From Methylophilaceae bacterium UBA6140 (GTDB lineage: Bacteria; Pseudomonadota; Gammaproteobacteria; Burkholderiales; Methylophilaceae), in the NCBI GenBank assembly GCA_002423265.1, contig DIVE01000058.1, positions 1 through 9,687 on the forward strand: 9,687 nt of DNA. Direction: 5' to 3'. The translations under genes and the position numbers were made by a program. This document shows, in pieces, positions 1 through 6,265 of this stretch; the first letter of the stretch is position 1; every line of letters starts with the position of its first letter. The notes under the pieces are model-generated. The model was not told where the DNA came from and searched no databases. It saw only the letters and a list, made by a program, of their open reading frames with translations.

Positions 1-356
1 TCCAGCCCGATTCGCTGATGCACGACACCGACATGCAGGCGCTGACGCACGTAATCTTCGTCATACTCGCCCTCGGTCAACTGGCTGAAATGTCTGGCCT
101 GAGCCTGCTTCAGGCGTGCCAGCATGGCTTCATCGGCAATCAGACCGGCGGTTTCGGGGAAACTGAGCAAATGCTGGTAGAAATCGCCGGCAAATTCCTC
201 ACTGGATGCCTGCAATTGCGCATGCATTTCACGCAGCAACGCCGCATCATTGTCAGTGAATTCGAGAAAGGATTTGCGCAAGGCAATTTCAGCATTGTCT
301 ATGCCGAGCTCCTGCGCAATTTTTTTGGTGTAATCAGCCAGATTCAATTGCTCCAA
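1..356 (-). CDS. Globin-coupled sensor protein, N-terminal globin domain (partial, runs off left edge)
   Basis: The visible 118 residues form most of a globin-coupled-sensor heme domain. Near the cut end the sequence VGVVHQRIGL (residues 109-118) matches the family's F-helix signature, so His113 is the expected proximal heme ligand. The FYQHLL segment carries Tyr60 at the expected distal B10 position, which hydrogen-bonds bound O2 in HemAT and DosC. In this family the globin usually precedes an output module (diguanylate cyclase, chemoreceptor or kinase); that part lies outside the window. An in-frame TGA lies six codons upstream and no ATG or GTG follows it, so the start must be TTG or later; TTG at 354-356 has AAGGA seven bases upstream. 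It is the third gene after a membrane kinase and an ANTAR regulator on the same strand, 85 bp beyond the latter. The fold is clear; the output function is unknown. The plus-strand frame at 18-452 is its shadow. Confidence 0.88.
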   Translation of the reverse strand, partial: MEQLNLADYTKKIAQELGIDNAEIALRKSFLEFTDNDAALLREMHAQLQASSEEFAGDFYQHLLSFPETAGLIADEAMLARLKQAQARHFSQLTEGEYDEDYVRQRLHVGVVHQRIGL

Positions 357-363
357 CCCCGTA

Positions 364-368
364 TCCTT
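364..368 (-). promoter_or_regulatory. Ribosome binding site that fixes the TTG start of the globin sensor
   Basis: On the minus strand AAGGA lies seven bases before TTG (354-356). No ATG or GTG exists between the upstream in-frame stop and the conserved globin sequence, so this site is the main evidence for the non-ATG start. Confidence 0.6.
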
Positions 369-387
369 GATTCACTGAAAGATGAGA

Positions 388-417
388 GCAACGGGGTTCT
401 GGTTGCCGATGGTGCAA
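388..417 (-). promoter_or_regulatory. Possible mutually exclusive hairpins in the leader of the globin sensor gene
   Basis: On the minus strand three short segments occur in the 85-bp gap: TTGC (417-414), GCAAC (406-402) and GTTGC (392-388). The middle one can pair with either neighbour, so two exclusive hairpins are possible (4-bp stem with 7-nt loop, or 5-bp stem with 9-nt loop). This is seen directly but the stems are short and may be chance. The loops do not fit the A-x-x-G-x-x hexaloops described for ANTAR targets. A run of seven T (441-435) lies just after the stop of the regulator gene, but no strong hairpin abuts it. Confidence 0.2.
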
Positions 418-441
418 TTAAATGTTACGTAAAGAAAAAAA

Positions 442-1020
442 TCAAGAATTAATCCGGATATCTTCGCCGGAGATCACGCCTCTTGCCAAATCCAGCATTC
501 TGCGCCTTTGCCTGCGGGCATCAGCACGCAGTTCGACAAATGCATCAGCACGGTTCAGACCATGACGGTGCATGAGAATGCCGATCGCGATATCGATTTC
601 CCGATTGGTTTCCAGGGCCATAATCAGATTGCCATTGGTCTCTTCAAGTCGTGCCAATTCTTCGGCTCTTGCCAGCGCGATTTCAATTGCAGGCACCAAC
701 CTTCTGATCTCGACCGGCTTGACCAGATAGCCCAATGCGCCCAATTCCCTTGCTGACTTGACGCTTTCCTCATCGCTGTAAGCGGAGAGGAAAATAAAAG
801 GCGTTTTGCATTCGTTCCTCAAAACCTCGGCGACTTCAAAGCCGCTCATGCCCGGCATGCGGATATCCAGAATCGCCAGCTCCGGCATCTCATGCTTGCA
901 AATCTGGATGGCAAACTCGCCGCTATCCACCTGCAGCACCTCATAACCTGCCTGACGCAAACCCATGCTGAGGGTCGCCAGCACAACCAGATCGTCATCC
1001 ACTACCAGAATTTTTTTCAT
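442..1020 (-). CDS. REC-ANTAR response regulator (predicted transcription antiterminator)
   Basis: The 192-residue protein has a receiver domain (about 1-120) with acidic pocket D8-D10, phosphoacceptor D52 in ILDIRMPG, switch S79 and K101 in the VKP motif. A short helical linker leads to an ANTAR domain (about 135-185) with the conserved pattern around EIDIAIGILMHRHG and AFVELRADARR. ANTAR domains bind paired RNA hairpins in nascent leaders and block terminator formation, as in AmiR, NasR and EutV, so this regulator probably acts on RNA and not DNA. It starts 13 bp after the stop of the HisKA_2 kinase gene with GGTGG seven bases before the ATG, so the two are almost certainly co-transcribed cognate partners, as EutW and EutV are. 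The target transcripts are unknown. The REC-ANTAR call is firm; antitermination is inferred from the family. Confidence 0.94.
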   Translation of the reverse strand: MKKILVVDDDLVVLATLSMGLRQAGYEVLQVDSGEFAIQICKHEMPELAILDIRMPGMSGFEVAEVLRNECKTPFIFLSAYSDEESVKSARELGALGYLVKPVEIRRLVPAIEIALARAEELARLEETNGNLIMALETNREIDIAIGILMHRHGLNRADAFVELRADARRQRRRMLDLARGVISGEDIRINS

Positions 1021-1033
1021 ACGATCACCACCT

Positions 1034-3940
1034 TCAATTTGACCAGTTGATCGCTACCGGAGCTGTCAACACCAAGCTCGCTATCATTTCACCATCATTG
1101 AATCTCAGTGACAAGCTCGCGCCCTTGCGCGGCAACATGGATCGCACCAGAGACAGTCCTGTCCCCAGCCCCTCCCCAAGATCGAAATTCAAATCTGCCG
1201 GTTCGGTCTTGCAAGCGTTGCGCACGGTAAGCAAAGCCGCCTGCTCTTCGATCCCGATCGCCACACTCACCTTTTGCGAACCGTTTTCATTGACCCCATG
1301 CTTGATGGCATTGGTAATCAACTCATTGACAATCAGAGCAATAGGAACCGCCATTTCTTTCTCGAGCAAGACTGCACGCGGCTGGTTACAGTCAAGTGCA
1401 TGCTCGATTACGACGCTGCTCATCTGGCTCGCAAAACTGCAGATTTCGGAAGTGATTTCGCAAAGTTTGAGATGATTTTGCTCAGTTTTTCCCAACAAGC
1501 CGAAAACAATTGCCAGCGACATGATCTTGGCGCTGATATCTTCGATCAAGGGCGCAAGACCCGGCTCCTTGTTTGCCTGCAGATCGAGCATGCCTATCAT
1601 GCCTTGCAGATTATTCTTCACGCGGTGATGCACCTCCCTGACCAGCGTATCCCGCTGTCTTTCAATATCCCGCAAACGTTCAAGTTCTGCCTGTTTGCGG
1701 CCAGAAATGTCCACCAAAGAAGCAATCACAACTGACTGGCCTGCCATCTGCACCAGACTCAGACTGGCTTCCAACGGAATTTGCCTGCCGGTTTTATGGT
1801 TGCCGCAGAGCTCCAGGCTGGCTTTCGATACATGGCGCTGATCCTTAAAAATATTGGCCACGTAAGCACCGAGCGGAACCAGTGTGTTGATATCCAGCCC
1901 GCTTAATTGCATGGCTTGATAGCCAAAAATATGGCTGGCAACTTCGTTGGCATATTCGATGACACCATTGGCATCGATCAACAAGGTCGCCGCAGGCGAA
2001 GCATCCACCACTGCCCGAACCTGCCTGAGTTCTGCCTCCTTGCGATCAGTGATATCAGCATGTGTGCCTATCATGCGCAAAGGGTTTTGTTTGGAATCGT
2101 AGGACACTACGCGACCCCGGCTGAGTATCCATTTCCAGCGACCATCCTTGCATCGCATACGATGCTCGCTGGAAAAGTCTGGCGACTGCCCCCGAACATA
2201 TCGATCAACCTCCGCCATCACTCGTGGCAAATCGTCCGGATGCGCCCGTTTTTCCCATTCCTCAAACTTGTTCTCGATCTCGTTTTCTTCATATCCCAAC
2301 ATCTCTTTCCAGCGTTTTGAGAACATGACTTCGTTAGTCTGTATGTTCCAGTCCCAAACACCTTCGCTTGCCCCTTCAAGTGCAAATTTCCAGCGTTCTT
2401 CACTATCCCGCAGCGCGATTTCAGCCAATTTGCGCTCAGTGATGTCCTGATGCGTAATCACAACACGACGACTGTTGTCTGCAAATGGCGTCACACGCGC
2501 GACAAACCAGCGTCGTTCGAGGCCGGAATGACACGGATATTCCAGGCGATATCCGGTGCGCGCACCTTCAAGCACAGCCCGTAAGCCAGCGCCCATCAGC
2601 AGCGCATCTTCGGAGTTAGGGCCGGAAGCCGACTCACAGGCAGAAAGATAGTTATGTCCAACGCCAATCTCGTCAGCACCTGAACAATTGGTGCGGGAAA
2701 AATTACGCCAGGCCTGATTGACCGCAATGATGTTGCCATTCTCGTCAAGTACGCAAATATTGGCTGCCAGTGCATCAATCGTTGCACGGGCAAAGTTCTC
2801 GGAATATTGAAGTGCTTCAATAGCTTCCTTGTATTCGGTAATGTCGGTGAATATAACCAGGTGGCTGGGCTGCTGCGCAAGCTTGTTATTGATTGCCGAC
2901 ATGGATAGCTGTGCCGGGAACATCCGGCCGGTTTTATGGTGCCCATAAAGCTCCCCGCGCCAGCATCGGTTTGAATCATTGGCTGATGACATTGCCGAGA
3001 GAATGTCCGGCTTGCCAATATCAGGAAAAATCCGGCTGCATGGTTCACCGACCACCTCCTCTGCCATGTATCCAGTGATCTTGGAAAAGAAAGCATTGAC
3101 AGAAAGAATATGGTGCTCACTATCGGTAATCATGACGCCTTCGGCCATGGTATCGAACAAGCCGGCTGCCAACTGTAATTCAGACTCGACTTGCGGCGCC
3201 TTTGTACGAACCCCGTAATGTGTAATCAGAATGGCTGACAACAGCAGCAACACTGTGCCAAACCCCACCACAGGAACCAGATATTGCTGCCCGACTGTTA
3301 ACGGTCCCGAAATACAAATACCGGCAGGATCGAAAGTCACTGCCATCATGCCGGTGTAATGCATGCCTGAAATAGCCAGGCCCATCACAAGAGCGCTGCT
3401 GATTTTTCTGGAACGAGGGTTTACCTTGGGCATCGCCAAGGATCGCGTCGATGCCAGCCGCAAGGATATGCCGGCTGCCAGCACCGCGATGATGACCGAG
3501 AAGGTAACCAGCAAAGGATCATAGCGAATGGGCGGCACCATCGTGATCGCGCTCATGCCAAGATAGTGCATCAATGCGATACCTGCACCCATCAGCAAAC
3601 TTCCTGCAATCAGCCGCTTCAGAGTCATCATTCTCTGCAGAAAATAAAACGCCAGGTAGGAAGTCAGAATGGCGACCAGCATGGAAAGAATTGTCATCGG
3701 CATGTCGTAGAAAAGCGGGACAGGCCCATGAAAAGCCAGCATACCGATAAAGTGCATGGCCCAGATACCAGTACCCATTATCAGCGCGCCGGCGATAGTC
3801 CAATACCTGAGCACCATGCCGGAAAGCTTGAGCATGCGGGAAGCCAGACTCAGGGCCGCATATGAAGTCAATACAGCCACACAAATCGAGAGTAATACCA
3901 GATACGGGTCGTAACTGAACATTTCTGCGGCTATCCTCAT
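1034..3940 (-). CDS. Membrane MHYT sensor histidine kinase with four PAS domains and a HisKA_2 core
   Basis: 968 residues. The N-terminus (about 10-240) is a seven-helix MHYT domain with its three signature repeats: MHFIGM at 62-67, MHYLGM at 124-129 and MHYTGM at 193-198. The conserved Met/His residues have been proposed to bind copper and sense O2, CO or NO; this is not proven here. Four PAS-like units follow at roughly 255-375, 380-505, 512-635 (PAS_3 type) and 636-750, three ending in DIT(E/D)(R/Y)K-like linkers and the fourth in DISGRK. The kinase core is HisKA_2: EVHHRVKNNLQ (769-779, likely phospho-His772), N-box VNELITNAIKHG (871-882) and G-box LGEGLGTGLSLV (921-932). HisKA_2 kinases often pair with ANTAR regulators, and one follows after 13 bp. 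ATG at 3938-3940 has AGGA four bases upstream; Met7 is a possible alternative start. Domain calls are firm; the ligand is unknown. Confidence 0.95.
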   Translation of the reverse strand: MRIAAEMFSYDPYLVLLSICVAVLTSYAALSLASRMLKLSGMVLRYWTIAGALIMGTGIWAMHFIGMLAFHGPVPLFYDMPMTILSMLVAILTSYLAFYFLQRMMTLKRLIAGSLLMGAGIALMHYLGMSAITMVPPIRYDPLLVTFSVIIAVLAAGISLRLASTRSLAMPKVNPRSRKISSALVMGLAISGMHYTGMMAVTFDPAGICISGPLTVGQQYLVPVVGFGTVLLLLSAILITHYGVRTKAPQVESELQLAAGLFDTMAEGVMITDSEHHILSVNAFFSKITGYMAEEVVGEPCSRIFPDIGKPDILSAMSSANDSNRCWRGELYGHHKTGRMFPAQLSMSAINNKLAQQPSHLVIFTDITEYKEAIEALQYSENFARATIDALAANICVLDENGNIIAVNQAWRNFSRTNCSGADEIGVGHNYLSACESASGPNSEDALLMGAGLRAVLEGARTGYRLEYPCHSGLERRWFVARVTPFADNSRRVVITHQDITERKLAEIALRDSEERWKFALEGASEGVWDWNIQTNEVMFSKRWKEMLGYEENEIENKFEEWEKRAHPDDLPRVMAEVDRYVRGQSPDFSSEHRMRCKDGRWKWILSRGRVVSYDSKQNPLRMIGTHADITDRKEAELRQVRAVVDASPAATLLIDANGVIEYANEVASHIFGYQAMQLSGLDINTLVPLGAYVANIFKDQRHVSKASLELCGNHKTGRQIPLEASLSLVQMAGQSVVIASLVDISGRKQAELERLRDIERQRDTLVREVHHRVKNNLQGMIGMLDLQANKEPGLAPLIEDISAKIMSLAIVFGLLGKTEQNHLKLCEITSEICSFASQMSSVVIEHALDCNQPRAVLLEKEMAVPIALIVNELITNAIKHGVNENGSQKVSVAIGIEEQAALLTVRNACKTEPADLNFDLGEGLGTGLSLVRSMLPRKGASLSLRFNDGEMIASLVLTAPVAINWSN
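1787..1800 (-). repeat. 14-bp direct repeat inside the kinase gene, copy 1 (fourth PAS unit)
   Basis: GCCGGTTTTATGGT on the plus strand is identical to 2927-2940. It encodes the KTGR motif of the fourth PAS unit (GNHKTGRQIP) and is followed in both copies by a similar AGCTCC segment. It is coding sequence, best explained by duplication of a PAS unit. Confidence 0.6.
2927..2940 (-). repeat. 14-bp direct repeat inside the kinase gene, copy 2 (first PAS unit)
   Basis: Exact second copy of the 14-mer at 1787-1800. It encodes KTGR in the first PAS unit (GHHKTGRMFP). PAS units 1 and 4 thus look closer to each other than to the two between them. Confidence 0.6.
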
Positions 3941-3973
3941 CAGGTCCTGTAATAAACCACTCTGGACGCAGGG

Positions 3974-4067
3974 GTCTGACAGACAAGGTTATCACCAACC
4001 GTTCGAATATCGAAAACCATAAACGTGAACAGGTTGTGATAATAAGTTACCGCAAATATGTATTTGC
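3974..4067 (-). promoter_or_regulatory. Cluster of dyad symmetries upstream of the MHYT kinase operon
   Basis: The 250-bp gap 3941-4190 has no gene but several inverted repeats. GTCTG-A-CAGAC is perfect at 3974-3984. TTCGA-ATA-TCGAA is perfect at 4002-4014. An outer pair, TTATCACCAACC (3989-4000) and GGTTGTGATAA (4032-4042), matches with one extra base and encloses the second dyad. GCAAATA-TG-TATTTGC is a perfect 7-2-7 dyad at 4052-4067, about 112 bp before the start codon. Their place upstream of a three-gene signalling operon suggests protein-binding sites or leader RNA structure. I see no good sigma70 promoter that settles where transcription starts, and match no known operator. Confidence 0.4.
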
Positions 4068-4081
4068 TGCATCAAGTGTCT

Positions 4082-4109
4082 TTACCGGAATTTTCAAAAA
4101 AACCGGCAA
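4082..4109. repeat. Imperfect inverted repeat downstream of the universal stress gene
   Basis: TTACCGG (4082-4088) and CCGGCAA (4103-4109) can pair over seven positions, including one G-U in the minus-strand RNA, around an A/T-rich centre that can itself partly pair. It lies about 80 bp past the stop of the leftward UspA gene. No T-run follows on either strand, so an intrinsic terminator is doubtful. Confidence 0.3.
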
Positions 4110-4190
4110 GCACTCAAGAAAAGCTCAGTTACAACCTGCCCAATTCAATCAGGTGGCTGAAATTGGCTGCGGACAGGGAAAGTCTGACGA

Positions 4191-5096
4191 TCAACGACTG
4201 GCTGAACCAGGGATTCCGTTCATGTTGAGCAGCACATCGCAAGGTGCCGCGCTGACGACATCCTTGCTGACGCTGCCCAGCAACCAATCTTCCAGGCCAT
4301 TGCGGCCTTGTCGACCAAGCACGATCAGATCGGCAGTCAGCTCGGCCGCACGTTCGCAGATTTTTTCAGGCGGATACCCCGTTACAAGCCGGGTAGTGAT
4401 GTAATCCGCTTTCACATCAGGCAGTATCTGCTGGAATTTGGCTTCTGCGCTCGTATGCGCATCTTTCTGGTATTGGGCGATGGAGGCATCGTCAAAACCG
4501 ACCTGACGCATGCGCGCTTCCTGCAGCAGGTCGAGCACATGCAAGACTTCGACCTGGGCATCCGGTGCAATGCAGTGCGCGAGCAGAGGCACGGATGAAG
4601 CCCCGCTGGAGAAATCCACCGCAGCGATCACCTGCCGGTATTCCGTCAGCGCCTCGTTTCTGACCACCAGTACCGGGCAACTGGCGACTCTCAACAGACG
4701 CGATGCGGTTGAACCAAGCAACAGGTTGAGCAGACCGCCTTCGCCGCGCGTGCCGACAACGATCATGCTGCCGGGCTTGATGGCGGCACAACAGGCGATC
4801 TCGGTATGCGGCCGGCCGACCGGCAACGCGGTCTGCACGGCGATGCCGTATTCTGCGCGCAGCGTCTCGGCAAGTGCTTCAAGCTGCTGTTTGCTCGGCT
4901 CCAGATAGGTGTGCTGATAATGGCTGTGGGCGCCAAAGGAGAGTTCGTCGCCCTGAAACATCACCATGGGATTGGCTACATGAATCAGGTGCAGGTCTGT
5001 TTTGAGGCGGCGGGCGATCAGCGCCCCGCGTCGAACGGCACGTTCTGCGTGCGATGAAAAATCCGTGGCGGCAACAATATGCGCGATACGTGTCAT
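4191..5096 (-). CDS. Universal stress protein with two tandem UspA domains
   Basis: 301 residues forming two UspA repeats (about 1-147 and 152-292). Each starts with a strand ending in DFS (D12 and D161) and each contains the full ATP-binding motif G-2x-G-9x-G-S: G115-TR-G118 to G128-S129, and G261-RQ-G264 to G274-S275. Tandem Usp proteins with this motif bind ATP and act as cytosolic stress or redox-related factors, often linked to oxygen limitation or growth arrest; the exact role is not defined. ATG at 5094-5096 has AAGGG eight bases upstream. It lies 75 bp after the Hsp20 gene on the same strand, with a strong hairpin between, so it may be co-transcribed or separately tuned. The family call is firm; the physiological role is inferred. 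Confidence 0.94.
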   Translation of the reverse strand: MTRIAHIVAATDFSSHAERAVRRGALIARRLKTDLHLIHVANPMVMFQGDELSFGAHSHYQHTYLEPSKQQLEALAETLRAEYGIAVQTALPVGRPHTEIACCAAIKPGSMIVVGTRGEGGLLNLLLGSTASRLLRVASCPVLVVRNEALTEYRQVIAAVDFSSGASSVPLLAHCIAPDAQVEVLHVLDLLQEARMRQVGFDDASIAQYQKDAHTSAEAKFQQILPDVKADYITTRLVTGYPPEKICERAAELTADLIVLGRQGRNGLEDWLLGSVSKDVVSAAPCDVLLNMNGIPGSASR

Positions 5097-5128
5097 GCTG
5101 GTTACCCTTTGTTAAGGTTGGTTGTTCA

Positions 5129-5152
5129 GCGCCGCTTCCTGAAAAGCGGCGC
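5129..5152. repeat. Strong hairpin between the Hsp20 and UspA genes
   Basis: GCGCCGCTT (5129-5137) and AAGCGGCGC (5144-5152) form a perfect 9-bp G/C-rich stem with a 6-nt loop, 19 bp beyond the Hsp20 stop codon. No T-run follows on either strand, so it is not a textbook intrinsic terminator. It could slow RNA decay, mark the 3' end of an hsp20 transcript, or reduce read-through into the UspA gene. Confidence 0.6.
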
Positions 5153-5171
5153 CGGGGTGCAGAAAGACAGC

Positions 5172-5678
5172 TTATTTGATGGCGATACTCTTGCGTCGAG
5201 ACCCTTCCAGCTTGGGTAGCGTCACTTCGAGAACACCGTCCTTGAGAACGGCGGTTGATTTTGCCGTATCGACGGCACCGGGCAGCATGACGGAGCGGGC
5301 AAATGATGCGCTGGAAATTTCCTGCCAGTGGTAATCACCTTTTTCCTCTTTTTTCTCGCTTTGGCTCTGGCCTTTGATGCTCAGCAGCTTGTCGGTCACC
5401 GAGATGCTCATATCTTTTTTATCGATGCCCGGGATCTCGGCCCGCACGATAATCTCGCCGTCACGATCCAGCACATCCATTTTCGGCAGGCGATTGCCGT
5501 TCAACTCAAACATGGCGTCCCATGCCGTAAGCGGATTCTTGCGGAAGGACAACCAATCTTTCGCCAGCAGGCGTTCGAGCACTTTTTCGACCTCAGTCAG
5601 GGGATGCAACAAGGCGGAAGGCTTACTGCCGGATTTTCCGGCGGTCACAGGAATCGTTTGTTTTTCTTGTTTACTCAT
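5172..5678 (-). CDS. Hsp20-family small heat-shock protein
   Basis: 168 residues with a basic, variable N-terminal arm (about 1-62), an alpha-crystallin domain (about 65-157) and a short tail. Hallmarks are EIPGIDKKDM (81-90), the characteristic GVLEVTLPK strand (148-156) and the C-terminal I-x-I motif (I165-A-I167), which anchors oligomer assembly. Such proteins are ATP-independent holdases that bind unfolding proteins in the cytosol and pass them to DnaK and ClpB. ATG at 5676-5678 has AAGGG eight bases upstream. The gene begins 11 bp after the stop of the PAS-protein gene, so both very likely share one transcript. No CIRCE element or convincing sigma32 promoter was seen next to it. The assignment is firm. 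Confidence 0.95.
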   Translation of the reverse strand: MSKQEKQTIPVTAGKSGSKPSALLHPLTEVEKVLERLLAKDWLSFRKNPLTAWDAMFELNGNRLPKMDVLDRDGEIIVRAEIPGIDKKDMSISVTDKLLSIKGQSQSEKKEEKGDYHWQEISSASFARSVMLPGAVDTAKSTAVLKDGVLEVTLPKLEGSRRKSIAIK

Positions 5679-5689
5679 GATCGGGCCCT

Positions 5690-6109
5690 TTAATTCGTCT
5701 GTAATGGAGAGATGATGACTTGCAGCGTCTGCCTGCCCAGGTTTTCGATTTCACTGAAAAACAGCTCGGCGTAGAAATGCAGGCCATTCAACGTCACTAC
5801 CTCAAACGGATGACCAACACGTGAAAGAAACCTGAGGGTCGGATTAAGATGCGCATTCTTGATCAGCTCGGTTTTCTGCAATTGCGGCAACAATCTGGAT
5901 ACATGCTGCCAGGCCAGCGCATTGCGCGTGCAGCCCAGCAGTTTGCAGCCTGCGCGGTTGCACTCGCAGATGATGCCACTATCGTTCAGCGTCAGTATCA
6001 CGGTATTTTCTTCGCGCCCGGCGCAATCGGCAGCGGAGAACCTGCCAGCTGCAAGGCCTGCCAAGGGGAAGTTTTTTCTTGATGGATGAAGCTTGTGAAC
6101 GGCGCTCAT
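5690..6109 (-). CDS. Small stand-alone PAS-domain protein with a cysteine cluster
   Basis: 139 residues: a basic N-terminal stretch (1-35) and a single PAS-like domain (about 36-137) with the usual order VILTLNDSGIICECNRAG, then LGC, WQHVSRLLP, and a C-terminal sheet ending LQVIISPL. No output domain follows, so it probably works as a soluble sensor or adaptor through protein contact. Four cysteines fall within 13 residues (C48, C50, C55, C60), with another at C29. This could reflect metal or redox chemistry, but that is inference. ATG at 6107-6109 has GGAG six bases upstream. It precedes Hsp20 by 11 bp and is divergent from the FixL-like kinase. The PAS fold is a likely reading from sequence pattern; the function is not recognised. 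Confidence 0.82.
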   Translation of the reverse strand: MSAVHKLHPSRKNFPLAGLAAGRFSAADCAGREENTVILTLNDSGIICECNRAGCKLLGCTRNALAWQHVSRLLPQLQKTELIKNAHLNPTLRFLSRVGHPFEVVTLNGLHFYAELFFSEIENLGRQTLQVIISPLQTN

Positions 6110-6147
6110 GCTGATTCTCCATTCTGCAAATCCAATTGGTACCGGCG

Positions 6148-6163
6148 GCTATTGGGCAATAGC
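6148..6163. promoter_or_regulatory. Perfect 16-bp dyad in the divergent intergenic region
   Basis: GCTATTG-GG-CAATAGC is a 7-2-7 inverted repeat about 40 bp upstream of the PAS-protein start and about 55 bp upstream of the plus-strand extended -10 element. If the proposed leftward promoter is right, it lies in the 5' leader of the PAS-hsp20 transcript. It could be an operator, for example for the adjacent FixJ-like regulator, but no known consensus was matched. Confidence 0.4.
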
Positions 6164-6191
6164 GCGAGTCTATGCCGAAGCCCGGTCAGTG

Positions 6192-6220
6192 AATATTCGT
6201 GTAAACACTTATGGCGTTAA
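6192..6220 (-). promoter_or_regulatory. Candidate promoter of the PAS-hsp20 operon
   Basis: On the minus strand TTAACG (6220-6215) and AATATT (6197-6192) are separated by 17 bp, each matching the sigma70 consensus at four of six positions. Initiation would fall near 6185, giving a leader of about 75 nt. Palindromes GAATATTC (6191-6198) and GTGTAAACAC (6199-6208) overlap it. The call is weak and rests on spacing and position. Confidence 0.3.
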
Positions 6221-6247
6221 CATGATGCGCAGCCAACTTGATATACT
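6217..6247 (+). promoter_or_regulatory. Candidate extended -10 promoter of the FixL/FixJ-like operon
   Basis: TATACT (6242-6247) is preceded by TGA, giving an extended -10 (TGN-TATACT). TTAACA (6217-6222) is a possible -35 with a long 19-bp spacer. Initiation would be near 6254. That leaves only about 12 nt before ATG 6266 but about 51 nt before TTG 6305. The -35 shares GTTAAC (6216-6221) with the proposed divergent promoter. Confidence 0.45.
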
Positions 6248-6265
6248 TTTTCTGCCGTTGCGACG

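Noticed and set aside
388..417. ANTAR dual-hairpin target ahead of the globin gene
   Set aside because: The hairpins share a segment and so cannot coexist, and their loops (7 and 9 nt) lack the A-x-x-G-x-x hexaloop pattern; kept only as a weak alternative-structure note.
18..452. 144-codon open frame on the plus strand
   Set aside because: It is antisense to the globin-coupled sensor, whose minus-strand translation has clear heme-domain signatures; the plus-strand product resembles nothing and runs into the end of the ANTAR gene.
435..480. Intrinsic terminator at the end of the ANTAR gene (seven T after a CCGG hairpin)
   Set aside because: The stem is only 5 bp and ends about 11 bases before the T-run, so it does not form a normal terminator.
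2596..3120. 174-codon open frame on the minus strand
   Set aside because: It is an out-of-frame reading of the MHYT kinase PAS region with no domain and no separate ribosome site.
3519..3998. 159-codon open frame on the minus strand overlapping the kinase start
   Set aside because: It is out of frame with the MHYT domain, which has three intact signature motifs in the other frame.
6149..6186. Heat-shock sigma32 promoter for the PAS-hsp20 operon
   Set aside because: On the minus strand a CTTCGG and CCCAAT pair is visible, but it departs from CTTGAA and CCCAT and the spacing is too long.
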